From Scatomonas sp963928055 (GTDB lineage Bacteria > Bacillota > Clostridia > Lachnospirales > Lachnospiraceae): a DNA stretch of 64,000 bases. Location of the stretch: the NCBI GenBank assembly GCA_963928055.1, contig CAWVDN010000001.1, positions 558,001-622,000 on the forward strand. Direction: 5' to 3'. Shown piece by piece: positions 33,264 through 42,036 of this stretch. The first letter of the stretch is position 1, and each line of letters opens with the position of its first letter. The notes beneath the pieces are model-generated. The model saw only the letters and a program-made list of their open reading frames with translations, was not told the origin of the DNA and made no database searches. A program made the translations under genes and the position numbers.

Positions 33264-35063
33264 TTACTCATCCTCCGTTTCTTCTTTTTTATCAAAAAAG
33301 CTCTGGTACTGCTGATAATATCCGATCATAAATTTCCCCTGATCTTTCAGGTAAAAATGATCTGGAAATTCCTGGCCCATCATGTCTATGATATTTCCTA
33401 TCAGCACCTTATACTTGACAGGATTTTTCAGCTTTTTCAGGTGGTTTTGCGCCAGTCCGATTAATTTAGGAAATACCAGTACAGGCTTTGATGACGCAGA
33501 AGCGAAATAAGCGTCTTTAATTGTTCGATTTAGTGTGTTCTTCGAAGCATCCTGCTGCAATTTTTCCAGAACAGCGAATAATCTGCCGCATAGATACGCC
33601 GGATCATGATTTGATTTATCCAGTGCCACTTTTAACTCCTCCTTTTTTGCTTTTCTGTTAATACAGGCTTTGATAACACCCATTCGGATCTGCTGGCTGA
33701 CTTTTCCGACCTCCCGGTCCGTCTGTACACGCCTTACTATCGTACTCAGCAGCGCTTCCGGGCAAGGATTCCCATAAATGATTGCTTCAAATAATTTTGT
33801 CATCAATGCCGGATTCACTTTTTCATTGCTGCTTTTTGGTGAAATCATCTCCTTTTTAATACTGGAAAGAAATACCGGCTGTGCTTCTCTTATAATCTGT
33901 AAATCCTTTTGAAATTGTGCGATATTCCAAAGCACATCCGCATACTTTTTACGAATGGCAAATTTTACGGAAAGTCTGGAAGAATTCGGTTTCAATCCCA
34001 CCATATAAAAGTCCACGTCCGAATGAAAAAAAACCGTTTTCAATCTATTATCGGTAATCCGCGCCTGTCCGGAATCTTCCCATACATTCTGCAACATTTC
34101 TTCCACCTGCTCTGTTCCCATCAGACCAGATCTGCCCAACAGTATCTCCATGAACAGCGTTTCGTGATTTTCTTCTGGATTCATCGCCCAGAATATAATC
34201 GTCATATCATCCAAAATGACTTTATGTTTATTACTGCCCAGAAGATAATTTAAGGCTTCCGTATATTTTTTCATGGCGATTTCGGAGATTCCGCTGTTGT
34301 AGGACTGCTCATTCCCATAAGAATTTTCCGATTCATTATTGAACCCCACCAAAACACTTCCAGTAGCAAGTCCGCCGTAAACACCTTTTATTTTATTATG
34401 AATCCTGGCAATCGGCGCCTTCTGACCGGTTATCGCGCACTGCGCGATTTTTATATCTTTCATATCTTCCAGCCGGTTTTTATATACAGTTCCCCATTTT
34501 TTCTTTACAGACTCTTCTTCATGCAGCAACAGATCCGGCCTTCCGGAAAGGCAGAAAGCAAAGCCTGCTTTTCCATATTCTTTCCCAAGCTTTAACAAAT
34601 CTGGGTTTCCAATCTCCATCTCAGGATTCCAGGTTTCGATAAATCTCCGGTACGCGTTGATCAATGGAGAATCCAGTCCTTCTAAAAATTTAAGATTAGT
34701 CTGCACAAAGGCCTCATGGGATTTTTTTGCCTTTCCTGTTCGATCTTCCGGATGAAACGTAAGGGTTTCATGGTCAAAATTTAAGCCGAAAATATATAAA
34801 GGACGGTGCTCGATGATATTCGCGTCTATCCCCGGCTTTTCTGTCCGTTCCGGCATAATCTCACCCTGTGGGATCGATCTTTCTTTTTTTTTCGTACCAA
34901 TAATTACTTCTTCTGTATTCTGGTGGTTTAGTATGACGTCTATTTTTCCATCTTCTGTCAGCGCGATCAGATAATGAATCTTTACCTTTGAGTATCCTTC
35001 CGGAAGAACTTTTCCTGCTTTTGAAAGGATATCATAATATCTGCATAATCCCTGGATCAGCAT
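33264..35063 (-). CDS. cas8c: Type I-C Cascade large subunit Cas8c (Csd1)
   Basis: A 599-residue protein starting MLIQGLCRYYDILSKAGKVL, a typical Csd1 N terminus. It recognises the PAM and opens target DNA in the type I-C complex; an internal start usually yields the small subunit Cas11c from its C-terminal part, which here would lie in roughly the last 120 residues (33264-33640). It overlaps the cas5c stop by seven bases. Length is normal. Confidence 0.95.
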   Translation of the reverse strand: MLIQGLCRYYDILSKAGKVLPEGYSKVKIHYLIALTEDGKIDVILNHQNTEEVIIGTKKKERSIPQGEIMPERTEKPGIDANIIEHRPLYIFGLNFDHETLTFHPEDRTGKAKKSHEAFVQTNLKFLEGLDSPLINAYRRFIETWNPEMEIGNPDLLKLGKEYGKAGFAFCLSGRPDLLLHEEESVKKKWGTVYKNRLEDMKDIKIAQCAITGQKAPIARIHNKIKGVYGGLATGSVLVGFNNESENSYGNEQSYNSGISEIAMKKYTEALNYLLGSNKHKVILDDMTIIFWAMNPEENHETLFMEILLGRSGLMGTEQVEEMLQNVWEDSGQARITDNRLKTVFFHSDVDFYMVGLKPNSSRLSVKFAIRKKYADVLWNIAQFQKDLQIIREAQPVFLSSIKKEMISPKSSNEKVNPALMTKLFEAIIYGNPCPEALLSTIVRRVQTDREVGKVSQQIRMGVIKACINRKAKKEELKVALDKSNHDPAYLCGRLFAVLEKLQQDASKNTLNRTIKDAYFASASSKPVLVFPKLIGLAQNHLKKLKNPVKYKVLIGNIIDMMGQEFPDHFYLKDQGKFMIGYYQQYQSFFDKKEETEDE

Positions 35064-35785
35064 CGCAGTTCCTCCCTGTATTTTTCTACATCTATCACGC
35101 CGTTTATCATATGCGGCCTGTAATAAACCGTTGAAGCCCGATCCGAAAATCTGGGATTGTTCCAGTCATTATTAATAGGTTTTCCTCCGTCTTCAAACCT
35201 GACTTTATAACTCATATAACCCAGATCTACATCCCCCATTTTTAAAATCTCACTGCTGATCATCTGCTGATCAAATTCCTGTACCAACTCGATCCGTTTC
35301 ACAGGAAATTCACTGCATCCGAGACAAGGGGTACGGAACCACTGTCCTTTTTCCAATCGTCTTTTAATAATATTATAATGTTTGTTTTCCCCATCCGTCT
35401 CTGCTTCATTTTTCAAGCCGGTCAGTTCAAAATGAAATTCCACCCCGTATTTTACATTTTTCAAAACCATAGAGGCTCTTTGGCTCCGGCTTTCCGTGGA
35501 ATAAATGCAGGGATCTCCTCCTTTTTTATTCATTTGACTTTTTACAGCGCTGAGCAGAACTTTATCTTTTACCTCATTTCTTCGGATATTGACAAAATCA
35601 ATATTCTGGAAGACAATGATCTTGTCAATTACATACCGGATCGCCGGCTTCCAGTAAACACTTTTCAGCAGGCCCTCCAGAGCTCCCGGAGTCGGCACAT
35701 CATAGCTGACTCTTTCCACCTTAAGCTCCGGCCTGGTAAAGCATGCGTAATCGCCTTCTACCAGAATTTTAAATCCATAACTCAT
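35057..35785 (-). CDS. cas5c: Cas5c, crRNA-processing subunit of type I-C Cascade
   Basis: A 242-residue RAMP protein. In type I-C, which lacks Cas6, Cas5c cuts the repeat hairpin and stays on the 5' handle. The N terminus has KILVEGDYACFTRPELKVER and SYDVPTPGALEGLLKSVYWK, the conserved region of this family. Because the repeats here have an unusual handle (TGAGTAGAAAT), this enzyme's recognition surface should be tuned to it. Confidence 0.96.
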   Translation of the reverse strand: MSYGFKILVEGDYACFTRPELKVERVSYDVPTPGALEGLLKSVYWKPAIRYVIDKIIVFQNIDFVNIRRNEVKDKVLLSAVKSQMNKKGGDPCIYSTESRSQRASMVLKNVKYGVEFHFELTGLKNEAETDGENKHYNIIKRRLEKGQWFRTPCLGCSEFPVKRIELVQEFDQQMISSEILKMGDVDLGYMSYKVRFEDGGKPINNDWNNPRFSDRASTVYYRPHMINGVIDVEKYREELRC

Positions 35786-35801
35786 TTTTTCACCCCTCTT
35801 T

Positions 35802-38000
35802 CTATTCTACAAAGTAGTCCTTTGCATCAAATTGAACACCTGTCTCTCTGTCATAATAATCCATATTTGTCAGGCAATAGATTCCTGTTCCATAATCATC
35901 CGCTGCATGCTGCCTCGCCAGATCTTCCAGTTCTTTTTGATATAAAGTACAGGTATATTTTTGAAATTGTCTTGGGTTTCCGGTTTTTGTATACTTCAGT
36001 GTCTCTACCAGCATCCTGCTTCTGTCATCACATGGGATCACCAGGGAAACTGTCTTATTATCTATAAATCCAAAATGCTCCGCATACCACGAAAAAGGAA
36101 TGGAACGAATATCCGAACAGAACTGATGTATCGTGTATTTCTGAATTTCCTCCCGCTTCATAAAATACAATCTGTTGTAGTATGCTTGAATGCATTCACC
36201 TGCAGAGATGTCGTTAAATTCTTTTAGCAGACCTTTTGTCAGATTTGCCTTTTCATCTTCTGAATTTTCTTTCTCTCCCTCGTATAAGTCAAAAATAAAC
36301 ACCTCTGCATTATTTCTTTTGCCTTCTCTATTGCATCGGCCTCCTGCCTGAAGGATACTGTCTAATCCTGTCCGTTCTCTAAACACAGTATATACATCCA
36401 GATCCACGCCCGCCTCAATAAGAGAAGTAGATATAATTGTAATCCTTTTTCCCTCCGGTACATTCTGCAGATCTGGATAATCCTTTTCCAATTTTATTAA
36501 TTCGCTTCGAATCTCCTGCAAGATCCTTTTTCGATCGCAAACTGTCATATAAGTAGAAAGATGATATTTTTTTCCTTGTACCAGATAATACATATTTCTG
36601 GCAGTTTCCTTTTGATTTACTATGATCAGGGAAGACGGATACTGCCGACTTTTTGCAGCCAGTTCTTCTCTTGAAATTCTGTCCAAATACTTATAACTGC
36701 ATTTTTGGAACACTTTGAAATCTGATTTATCCGGGATCAGATCAATAATTTTGCTGTCCCTCAAAGCATATTCACGGATCAGCTGTTCAAAATCTGGCAT
36801 GGTCGCTGTCAGAAATACTGCCTTACTGTGCAGATATCTGGTCAGAAATGCCACTGCCTGCAGACAGGCCTGAAGATACTTCCGCGGCATCAGGTGCGCT
36901 TCATCAAAGATCAATATGCTGTCTGCCATGTTATGCATTTTTCTTAATTTGCCTCGTTTATTTCCATAAACAGATTCAAAGAACTGGACAGCCGTAGTAA
37001 TGATAAATGGTGCATCCCAATTCTCAGCGGCAACCCTGGCTGCCTCCCGATAATCCTCTGTAATATTTTCATCTTCTTCATAAGAAAATGTAGACTGGTG
37101 CCTTAAAATTTCCAGATTATCCCGGAACAGTTCTTCAAACACTTCTGCCGTCTGATCAATAATACTATTATAAGGAATAATATAAATAATTCTTTTTTTA
37201 TCTGACGCTATAGCCTGTTCCAAAGCTATTTTTACACTTGCAAGTGTTTTTCCGCTTCCTGTCGGCATATTCAGAAGGTATATCTCTCCCTCTTTTCCAG
37301 CATTCTGAAACGCCTGTTTTTGCAGAACCGCCCGGGTTTTCTGCAATGGCGTGGAACATTGAAAAGATTGAAACAGTTTGTTTACTTGTTCCAGGCATGT
37401 CGAAAAATCTGCCTTAAGTCGACGCGGCAGCTCCCGGTCTTTACAAAAATCTGCCGTATCTGCAAAATCCGCATCCACAAGGCAGGAAAAAGTATATCTG
37501 GTCAGAAAAGCGAATTTATCAATCAAACGATTCATATCCTGTCCGCAGTCGCCGCACAAAAAACGTATCCATTCATTTTCTTCCAGTTTTGGAAATACTA
37601 ATTCATTTTTATATTTACTGAAATCCTCAAATTTTTTCTGTAATCTTCCCTGTAATGTCGGATCCCCTGGCTCATCATTTACAAACCCTCCATCCGGGAT
37701 CCCACCATGGTGTCCGGCGATGCAGTACTGCATCATCAAGCTGATTATAAACGGGTACTCTTCTCCCACCGCCAAGGATCCACAAGCCGAATGTTCTACT
37801 TTAATATTTTCCCCCCGGATCCTCCTTTGAAAGGAATGCTGATATTTCCCAATATCATGAGCGAGTCCTGCCGCATAATTAAACTTTTTCATTTCCGGTA
37901 TCGCATAGGAACTGCACAGTTCCGCAGTATTTTCACAGTGCTCTTTCACGGACTGGACAGCCCCTGTCGCTTCGTTTATATGTGCAATATATGGTTCCAA
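35802..38000 (-). CDS. cas3: CRISPR-associated nuclease-helicase Cas3 (HD + DEAH)
   Basis: A 732-residue effector that unwinds and degrades target DNA. The HD nuclease domain has His48-Asp49 in AGLAHDIGKYQHSFQRR and the HHGGIPDGG motif near residue 97. The helicase has Walker A NMPTGSGKT (244-252), DEAH in LIFDEAHLMPRK, TATMPDF and the late motif QAGGRCNREGKRN. All look intact. It begins 14 bp after the upstream AAA-ATPase gene, so both probably share one promoter. Confidence 0.97.
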   Translation of the reverse strand: MEPYIAHINEATGAVQSVKEHCENTAELCSSYAIPEMKKFNYAAGLAHDIGKYQHSFQRRIRGENIKVEHSACGSLAVGEEYPFIISLMMQYCIAGHHGGIPDGGFVNDEPGDPTLQGRLQKKFEDFSKYKNELVFPKLEENEWIRFLCGDCGQDMNRLIDKFAFLTRYTFSCLVDADFADTADFCKDRELPRRLKADFSTCLEQVNKLFQSFQCSTPLQKTRAVLQKQAFQNAGKEGEIYLLNMPTGSGKTLASVKIALEQAIASDKKRIIYIIPYNSIIDQTAEVFEELFRDNLEILRHQSTFSYEEDENITEDYREAARVAAENWDAPFIITTAVQFFESVYGNKRGKLRKMHNMADSILIFDEAHLMPRKYLQACLQAVAFLTRYLHSKAVFLTATMPDFEQLIREYALRDSKIIDLIPDKSDFKVFQKCSYKYLDRISREELAAKSRQYPSSLIIVNQKETARNMYYLVQGKKYHLSTYMTVCDRKRILQEIRSELIKLEKDYPDLQNVPEGKRITIISTSLIEAGVDLDVYTVFRERTGLDSILQAGGRCNREGKRNNAEVFIFDLYEGEKENSEDEKANLTKGLLKEFNDISAGECIQAYYNRLYFMKREEIQKYTIHQFCSDIRSIPFSWYAEHFGFIDNKTVSLVIPCDDRSRMLVETLKYTKTGNPRQFQKYTCTLYQKELEDLARQHAADDYGTGIYCLTNMDYYDRETGVQFDAKDYFVE

Positions 38001-38014
38001 ACCAAAACTCCTTT

Positions 38015-39226
38015 TTAAAATTCCTGACTCAACAGAAAATCTGCGACATGCATCGTTTTTATTCCTTCATAATTGCCGCCTGCAAAGGGATTTGTTGATA
38101 AAACATACTTGGGATAATTATCGTGAATCTCCAGCAGTCTTTCATATTCTCTTTTCTCTGTTTTTTCTGAACGTATTTCCTGCGTAACCTGCACATAAAT
38201 TTTTTCATTTTGTCGTACTGCCGCAAAATCAATTTCCCCTTGCGGGGTTTTCCCCACATATACATTGTATCCTCGGCGGCACAGCTCCAGATATACAACA
38301 TTTTCAAGACTGGATGCAAAGCTGTCTGCCTGATATCCCAACACACTGTATCTTAGCGCTGTATCAGCCAGATAAAACTTCTCCTGTGTTTTCAGCAGAG
38401 CCCTGCCCTGCAGATCAAAGCGGGAACATCTGTGAAGAAGATAGGCTTTCTCCAATTTTTCAAGATAACTGTATACAGTTTCGTTATCAAGGGTCCTTCT
38501 CTCCGATTTCAAATAATCCGAAATTGACCTGGCAGAAAAAGTATTTCCAACATTTTGAAACGTATATTTTACTACCCGTTCCAGCTGATCGATTTTCCGT
38601 ATTTGATTTCTTTTTACAATATCTGAAAAAATGGTAGAATTATAAATATCCCGTACAATAGTATATATTTCCTCCTGAGAATAGGATCCTGTATGCGTGG
38701 CCGGAAATCCGCCCAGGCGAACATACCTCTCCAGCTCTAATTTGGGGGCTTCTGTTTTATCATAGGCTCTGCGAAAATTCAAATACTCTGCAAAAGACAG
38801 CGTAAAAATGCGAAAGGCAATATAGCGTCCTGTGAGATACGTAGAAATCTCCGAAGACATCATTCTGGAATTCGATCCAGTCACATAAATATCCACATTA
38901 TAGTCAGATGCCAGCGAATTCACCACTCTTTCCCATCCAGGGATCTCCTGCACTTCATCCAGAAACAAATAGGTTTTCCCTTCTGAAAAAATACGGCTTT
39001 TTATTTCTTCATACATCTGTTTCGCTGTCATATCTTCATATTCCATGGAATCAAAGCGGTAACTGATCAGACGTTCCGAAGGAATACCCCGTGTTTTCCG
39101 CAATTGATCCATGATCATTTTAAGAATGGTAGATTTTCCGCAGCGGCGTACACCTGTCAGGATTTTTACAAAGGGAGCATCCACATAAGGCATAATCCGT
39201 TCTATATACAAAGGCCTTTCTATCAT
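38015..39226 (-). CDS. AAA ATPase with DUF4143-type C-terminal domain
   Basis: A 403-residue ATPase. Walker A is GVRRCGKST (25-33), Walker B YLFLDEVQE (86-94), and TGSNSRMMSSEISTYLTGRY is the sensor region. The middle holds a winged-helix segment (SARSISDYLKSERRTLDNET). The C terminus has a PD-(D/E)XK-like core, GEIDFAAV then IYVQVTQE. Such AAA_14/DUF4143 proteins are common orphan ATPases; some resemble toxin or defence factors but no general function is established. It is unusual as the first gene of a cas operon, ending 14 bp before cas3. A strong TGGAGGTG ribosome site and an extended -10 promoter precede it. Confidence 0.85.
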   Translation of the reverse strand: MIERPLYIERIMPYVDAPFVKILTGVRRCGKSTILKMIMDQLRKTRGIPSERLISYRFDSMEYEDMTAKQMYEEIKSRIFSEGKTYLFLDEVQEIPGWERVVNSLASDYNVDIYVTGSNSRMMSSEISTYLTGRYIAFRIFTLSFAEYLNFRRAYDKTEAPKLELERYVRLGGFPATHTGSYSQEEIYTIVRDIYNSTIFSDIVKRNQIRKIDQLERVVKYTFQNVGNTFSARSISDYLKSERRTLDNETVYSYLEKLEKAYLLHRCSRFDLQGRALLKTQEKFYLADTALRYSVLGYQADSFASSLENVVYLELCRRGYNVYVGKTPQGEIDFAAVRQNEKIYVQVTQEIRSEKTEKREYERLLEIHDNYPKYVLSTNPFAGGNYEGIKTMHVADFLLSQEF

Positions 39227-39255
39227 CTTATATCACCTCCACATCAGCTATCTAT

Positions 39256-39264
39256 ATTATATCA
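39256..39264 (-). promoter_or_regulatory. Extended -10 promoter of the ATPase-cas operon
   Basis: The minus strand reads TGATATAAT (39264-39256), a consensus extended -10, 30 bp before the ATPase start. The -35 position (39284-39279) reads ATACAA and is poor, so initiation should depend on the extended -10. Those same bases lie within the sequence matched by the crRNA-like element. Confidence 0.7.
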
Positions 39265-39267
39265 CTT

Positions 39268-39284
39268 AATTATATTAGTTGTAT
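39268..39284 (+). promoter_or_regulatory. Candidate Cascade-binding site (protospacer-like) over the operon promoter
   Basis: AATTATATTAGTTGTAT matches the first 17 nt after the handle of the adjacent crRNA-like RNA at 15 of 17 positions (differences at 6 and 8; position 6 is normally flipped out and tolerated in type I). It covers the -35 and spacer of the ATPase-cas promoter. The PAM position reads CTT rather than the usual TTC of type I-C. Confidence 0.5.
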
Positions 39285-39317
39285 AGAACAAATGGCCATC
39301 TACCGAAGAAAATATTT

Positions 39318-39411
39318 CAGCAAATAGCCATTCATACAACTAGTGTAATTATTTCTACTCACGTGCATCTGCTACACGGCAAAAAGATTCTGTATTTTCA
39401 CCAAACTTTTC
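39318..39411 (-). ncRNA. CreA/CreR-like crRNA-mimic small RNA with one degenerate repeat
   Basis: At 39378-39351 the minus strand has a hairpin CGTGTA-GCAGA-TGCACG directly followed by TGAGTAGAAAT, the exact 11-nt crRNA handle of the array. The stem sequence differs from the array repeats but the fold is kept. The 33 nt after the handle (39350-39318) act as a spacer; its first 17 nt match the ATPase-cas promoter. No second repeat is visible, so the 3' end is undefined. The likely transcription start (39411) is set by the promoter at 39418-39446. Known CreA/CreR RNAs guide Cascade to repress a toxin or cas promoter by partial complementarity; that function here is inference. Confidence 0.55.
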
Positions 39412-39417
39412 TCTTTT

Positions 39418-39446
39418 ATTATGACATTCTTACAGAAAAAAAGCAA
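39418..39446 (-). promoter_or_regulatory. Promoter of the crRNA-like RNA
   Basis: -35 TTGCTT (39446-39441), 17-bp spacer, extended -10 TGTCATAAT (CATAAT at 39423-39418) on the minus strand. The start would fall about 33 nt before the degenerate repeat hairpin. The surrounding 39380-39566 has no gene; TATTTTCACCAA occurs twice exactly 90 bp apart (39393, 39483). Confidence 0.55.
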
Positions 39447-39566
39447 TTCTTTTACAAGAAAAGGTGGCCGGCATAATCTTTATATTTTCACCAATAGACC
39501 ACAAAAAATCTACTTTCTATTTTAAGCACTTGCTTTTCTTGCCCTTAAACGATCCAGCTCCACGTT

Positions 39567-40604
39567 TCACTCCGCCGTCACCGCGATCTTCATGACCCCG
39601 TCCTGTTGTTGCTCGAAGATCTCGTAGGCTTTCTCGATCTCCGCCAGTGGAAAGCGGTGGGTGATCAGCGGAGTGGTGTCGATCTTTCCCTGGCGGATCA
39701 GTTCCAGGATCGCGGCACAGTCGCAGCCGTCTACACCTCCGGTTTTAAAGGTCAGGTTTTTTCCGTACATCCGGGGCAGGGGCAGAACCTGGTCTTCCTC
39801 ATAAAGCGCCACAATGGTGACGATGGCATTGGGCCTGGCGCATTTCCAGGCCAATGCAAAGGTGTCTTTTCCTCCGGCTGCCTCCAGCACCACATCCGCG
39901 CCGCCGTGGTCCGCATGCCGCCTCACAGTTTTTTCGCATTCCTCCGGGGTACAGAGCAGCACCTGGGGATAATGATCCCGGACAAACTGCCGCCGGGTCT
40001 CATTTTTCTCGCAGACCAGGATCCGCCTGGGCTGCTGCAGCATCACGCACAGCAGAGTGCAGATTCCCGTAGGGCCCGCGCCGATGATCAGCACGGTGTC
40101 CTCCGGGCCGATCCGGGAGATCCTGGCCGCCCAGAATCCGGTGGCCAGAATATCCCCCACGAACAGGGCCTGCTCATCGGTGACCCCCTCCGGGATCCGG
40201 TTCAGTCCCTGATCCGCGCAGGGCACCCGGACGTACTCCGCCTGGCCGCCGTCGATGCGGCAGCCAAGAGCCCAGCCGCCGTTTGGATCTGTGCAGTTAT
40301 TGACATACCCGTGTCTGCAGAAAAAGCACTCTCCGCAGAAGGTCTCCACGTTCACTGTTACCCGGTCTCCGGGACGGGCAGCGGACACCTTCGGACCGGT
40401 CTGCTCCACAACGCCTACCATCTCATGGCCCACGGTGATCCCCGGAACCGCCCGGGGCACGCTTCCGTGCTTAATATGCAGATCACTGGTGCAGATGGAG
40501 CTCATGGTCACCCGGACAATGGCGTCCCCGGGATCCTGCAGCACCGGCACCGGCTTGTCACGCATGGCAAATTTTCCCTGTTCTATATAAGTGAAAGCTT
40601 TCAT
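39567..40604 (-). CDS. Zinc-dependent medium-chain alcohol dehydrogenase
   Basis: A 345-residue MDR enzyme. Catalytic-zinc ligands appear in SSICTSDLHI and the GHEMVGVVEQTG motif; the four structural-zinc cysteines in CGECFFCRHGYVNNC; NAD(P) binding in VLIIGAGPTGICTL. It oxidises or reduces an alcohol/aldehyde of unknown identity. Its last 39 bases are duplicated at 28704-28742, across the CRISPR-Cas block. The gene itself is complete. Confidence 0.93.
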   Translation of the reverse strand: MKAFTYIEQGKFAMRDKPVPVLQDPGDAIVRVTMSSICTSDLHIKHGSVPRAVPGITVGHEMVGVVEQTGPKVSAARPGDRVTVNVETFCGECFFCRHGYVNNCTDPNGGWALGCRIDGGQAEYVRVPCADQGLNRIPEGVTDEQALFVGDILATGFWAARISRIGPEDTVLIIGAGPTGICTLLCVMLQQPRRILVCEKNETRRQFVRDHYPQVLLCTPEECEKTVRRHADHGGADVVLEAAGGKDTFALAWKCARPNAIVTIVALYEEDQVLPLPRMYGKNLTFKTGGVDGCDCAAILELIRQGKIDTTPLITHRFPLAEIEKAYEIFEQQQDGVMKIAVTAE

Positions 40605-40628
40605 ACCCTTCTCCTTCCGGATATGTTT

Positions 40629-42026
40629 TTAAAAAGGATCTTCCTTTTCGGATACTGCCCTCCCCTTTGGCCTGTATTTATGGTACACCCAGAAGGACAG
40701 GATCACCGTCAGGGTATCCGCCGTTACCTGGGACCAGACAATGCCGTACATGCCCACCAGGCGGTTCAGCAGGAACAGCATGGGAATGTTGAACACCAGC
40801 CAGCGCATGACTCCCAGAAACAGGGCGATCTTTCCCATGCCGAAAGCCTGGAACAGATAGACCGTATAGAAGCTCAGGAACATCAGCGGGGTGGCCAGCA
40901 CCCGGATCCGCAGGAACTGGGAAGCCATGTCCACCGTCTGGGGGTCAGAGATAAAGACGCGGGTCAGAGGGCCGGCAAAAATTTCATACAGAGCGATGCT
41001 GACGGCGGCGATCCCAAGGCCCAGGCCTCTGGACAGGCGGATGGTATCCTGCATCCGTCTGTGTTCTCCGGCAGCGTAGCTGTAAGCCACCAGGGGCATC
41101 ATTCCCTGGCAGATGCCGATGCCCACGTTCAGCGGGAACCGCTCCACCTTCAGGACAATCCCCACAGCCGCCAAGGCCAGGTCGTGGTAGGAAGCCATGA
41201 GTTTGTCAATGATCACATAATCCAGGTCAAAGAGCAGAGTGGCGATGGCAGAGGGAATGCCCACGGCAAACACCTCCCGGACACTTTCCCCCTGGGGCCG
41301 CCCGGCCCGCAGACTAAAGGTGATCACCGGTTTCTTTCCCATACGGAACAGCACCGCAAAGAAATAAACGCAGGCAATACAGTTGGACAGACAGGTGGCA
41401 ATCCCTGCTCCCAGAACCTCCTGGCCTTTTGGAAGAAGCACAAACATAAAAAGAGGATCCAACGCAATATTCAGCAGACCTCCCAGGATAATACCGGTTC
41501 CGGCTTTCCGGGACAGTCCTACGCTGCGGATCAGATTGGAAAGCACGTTGGACAGCACGGTGGGAACGCCGCCTGCTACAATCACGCAGAGGGCATACTG
41601 CCGGGCGTAGGCATAGGTTCGCTCCGTGGCTCCCAGAACTCCCAGGATGGCTTCCATGAACAGAGCCATACAAAAAGAAAAGACAGCAGCCACAGCAATT
41701 CCCAGATACAGGGAAAAAGCGCTGACGCGCCGGGCTTCCTCCTCCCGATGCTGTCCCAGCAGGCGGGAGATCAGCGCGCCGCCGCCTACACCCGCCAGCC
41801 CTGCCAGACAGAGGCTGATATTGAACACCGGCAGGATCAGGGAAGTGGCCGCCACCATATAGGGGTTATCCGTCTGCCCTACATAAAAGGTATCGGCCAT
41901 GTTGTAGATCAGCACGATCAGCTGGCTGATCACTGCCGGCACCACCATGATCCGCAGAGAGCGGGCCACAGGAAGTTCCTCAAAAATCTGTTTTTCCGTT
42001 GGCTTTGTTTTTGATCCTGTTCTCAT
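40629..42026 (-). CDS. MATE-family multidrug/organic-cation exporter
   Basis: About 465 residues with twelve hydrophobic segments in two homologous halves, e.g. ISQLIVLIYNMADTFYVGQT, GVGGGALISRLLGQ and VGIGICQGMMPLVAYSYAAGE. MATE proteins extrude drugs or metabolites using ion gradients. The ATG at 42026 follows GAGGG by 7 nt; the frame extends 14 codons further into the alarmone synthetase gene. It lies between that gene and the alcohol dehydrogenase in the same direction. Confidence 0.92.
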   Translation of the reverse strand: MRTGSKTKPTEKQIFEELPVARSLRIMVVPAVISQLIVLIYNMADTFYVGQTDNPYMVAATSLILPVFNISLCLAGLAGVGGGALISRLLGQHREEEARRVSAFSLYLGIAVAAVFSFCMALFMEAILGVLGATERTYAYARQYALCVIVAGGVPTVLSNVLSNLIRSVGLSRKAGTGIILGGLLNIALDPLFMFVLLPKGQEVLGAGIATCLSNCIACVYFFAVLFRMGKKPVITFSLRAGRPQGESVREVFAVGIPSAIATLLFDLDYVIIDKLMASYHDLALAAVGIVLKVERFPLNVGIGICQGMMPLVAYSYAAGEHRRMQDTIRLSRGLGLGIAAVSIALYEIFAGPLTRVFISDPQTVDMASQFLRIRVLATPLMFLSFYTVYLFQAFGMGKIALFLGVMRWLVFNIPMLFLLNRLVGMYGIVWSQVTADTLTVILSFWVYHKYRPKGRAVSEKEDPF

Positions 42027-42036
42027 ACTGTTTCCC

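Noticed and set aside
39268..39350. Reading the 17-nt inverted pair simply as a terminator hairpin
   Set aside because: The arms are 49 nt apart, there is no T-run, and one arm starts exactly at the crRNA-type handle; a guide-target relation explains it better, though a protein operator is not excluded.
39606..42014. An 802-codon plus-strand open frame
   Set aside because: Antisense to the alcohol dehydrogenase and MATE genes.
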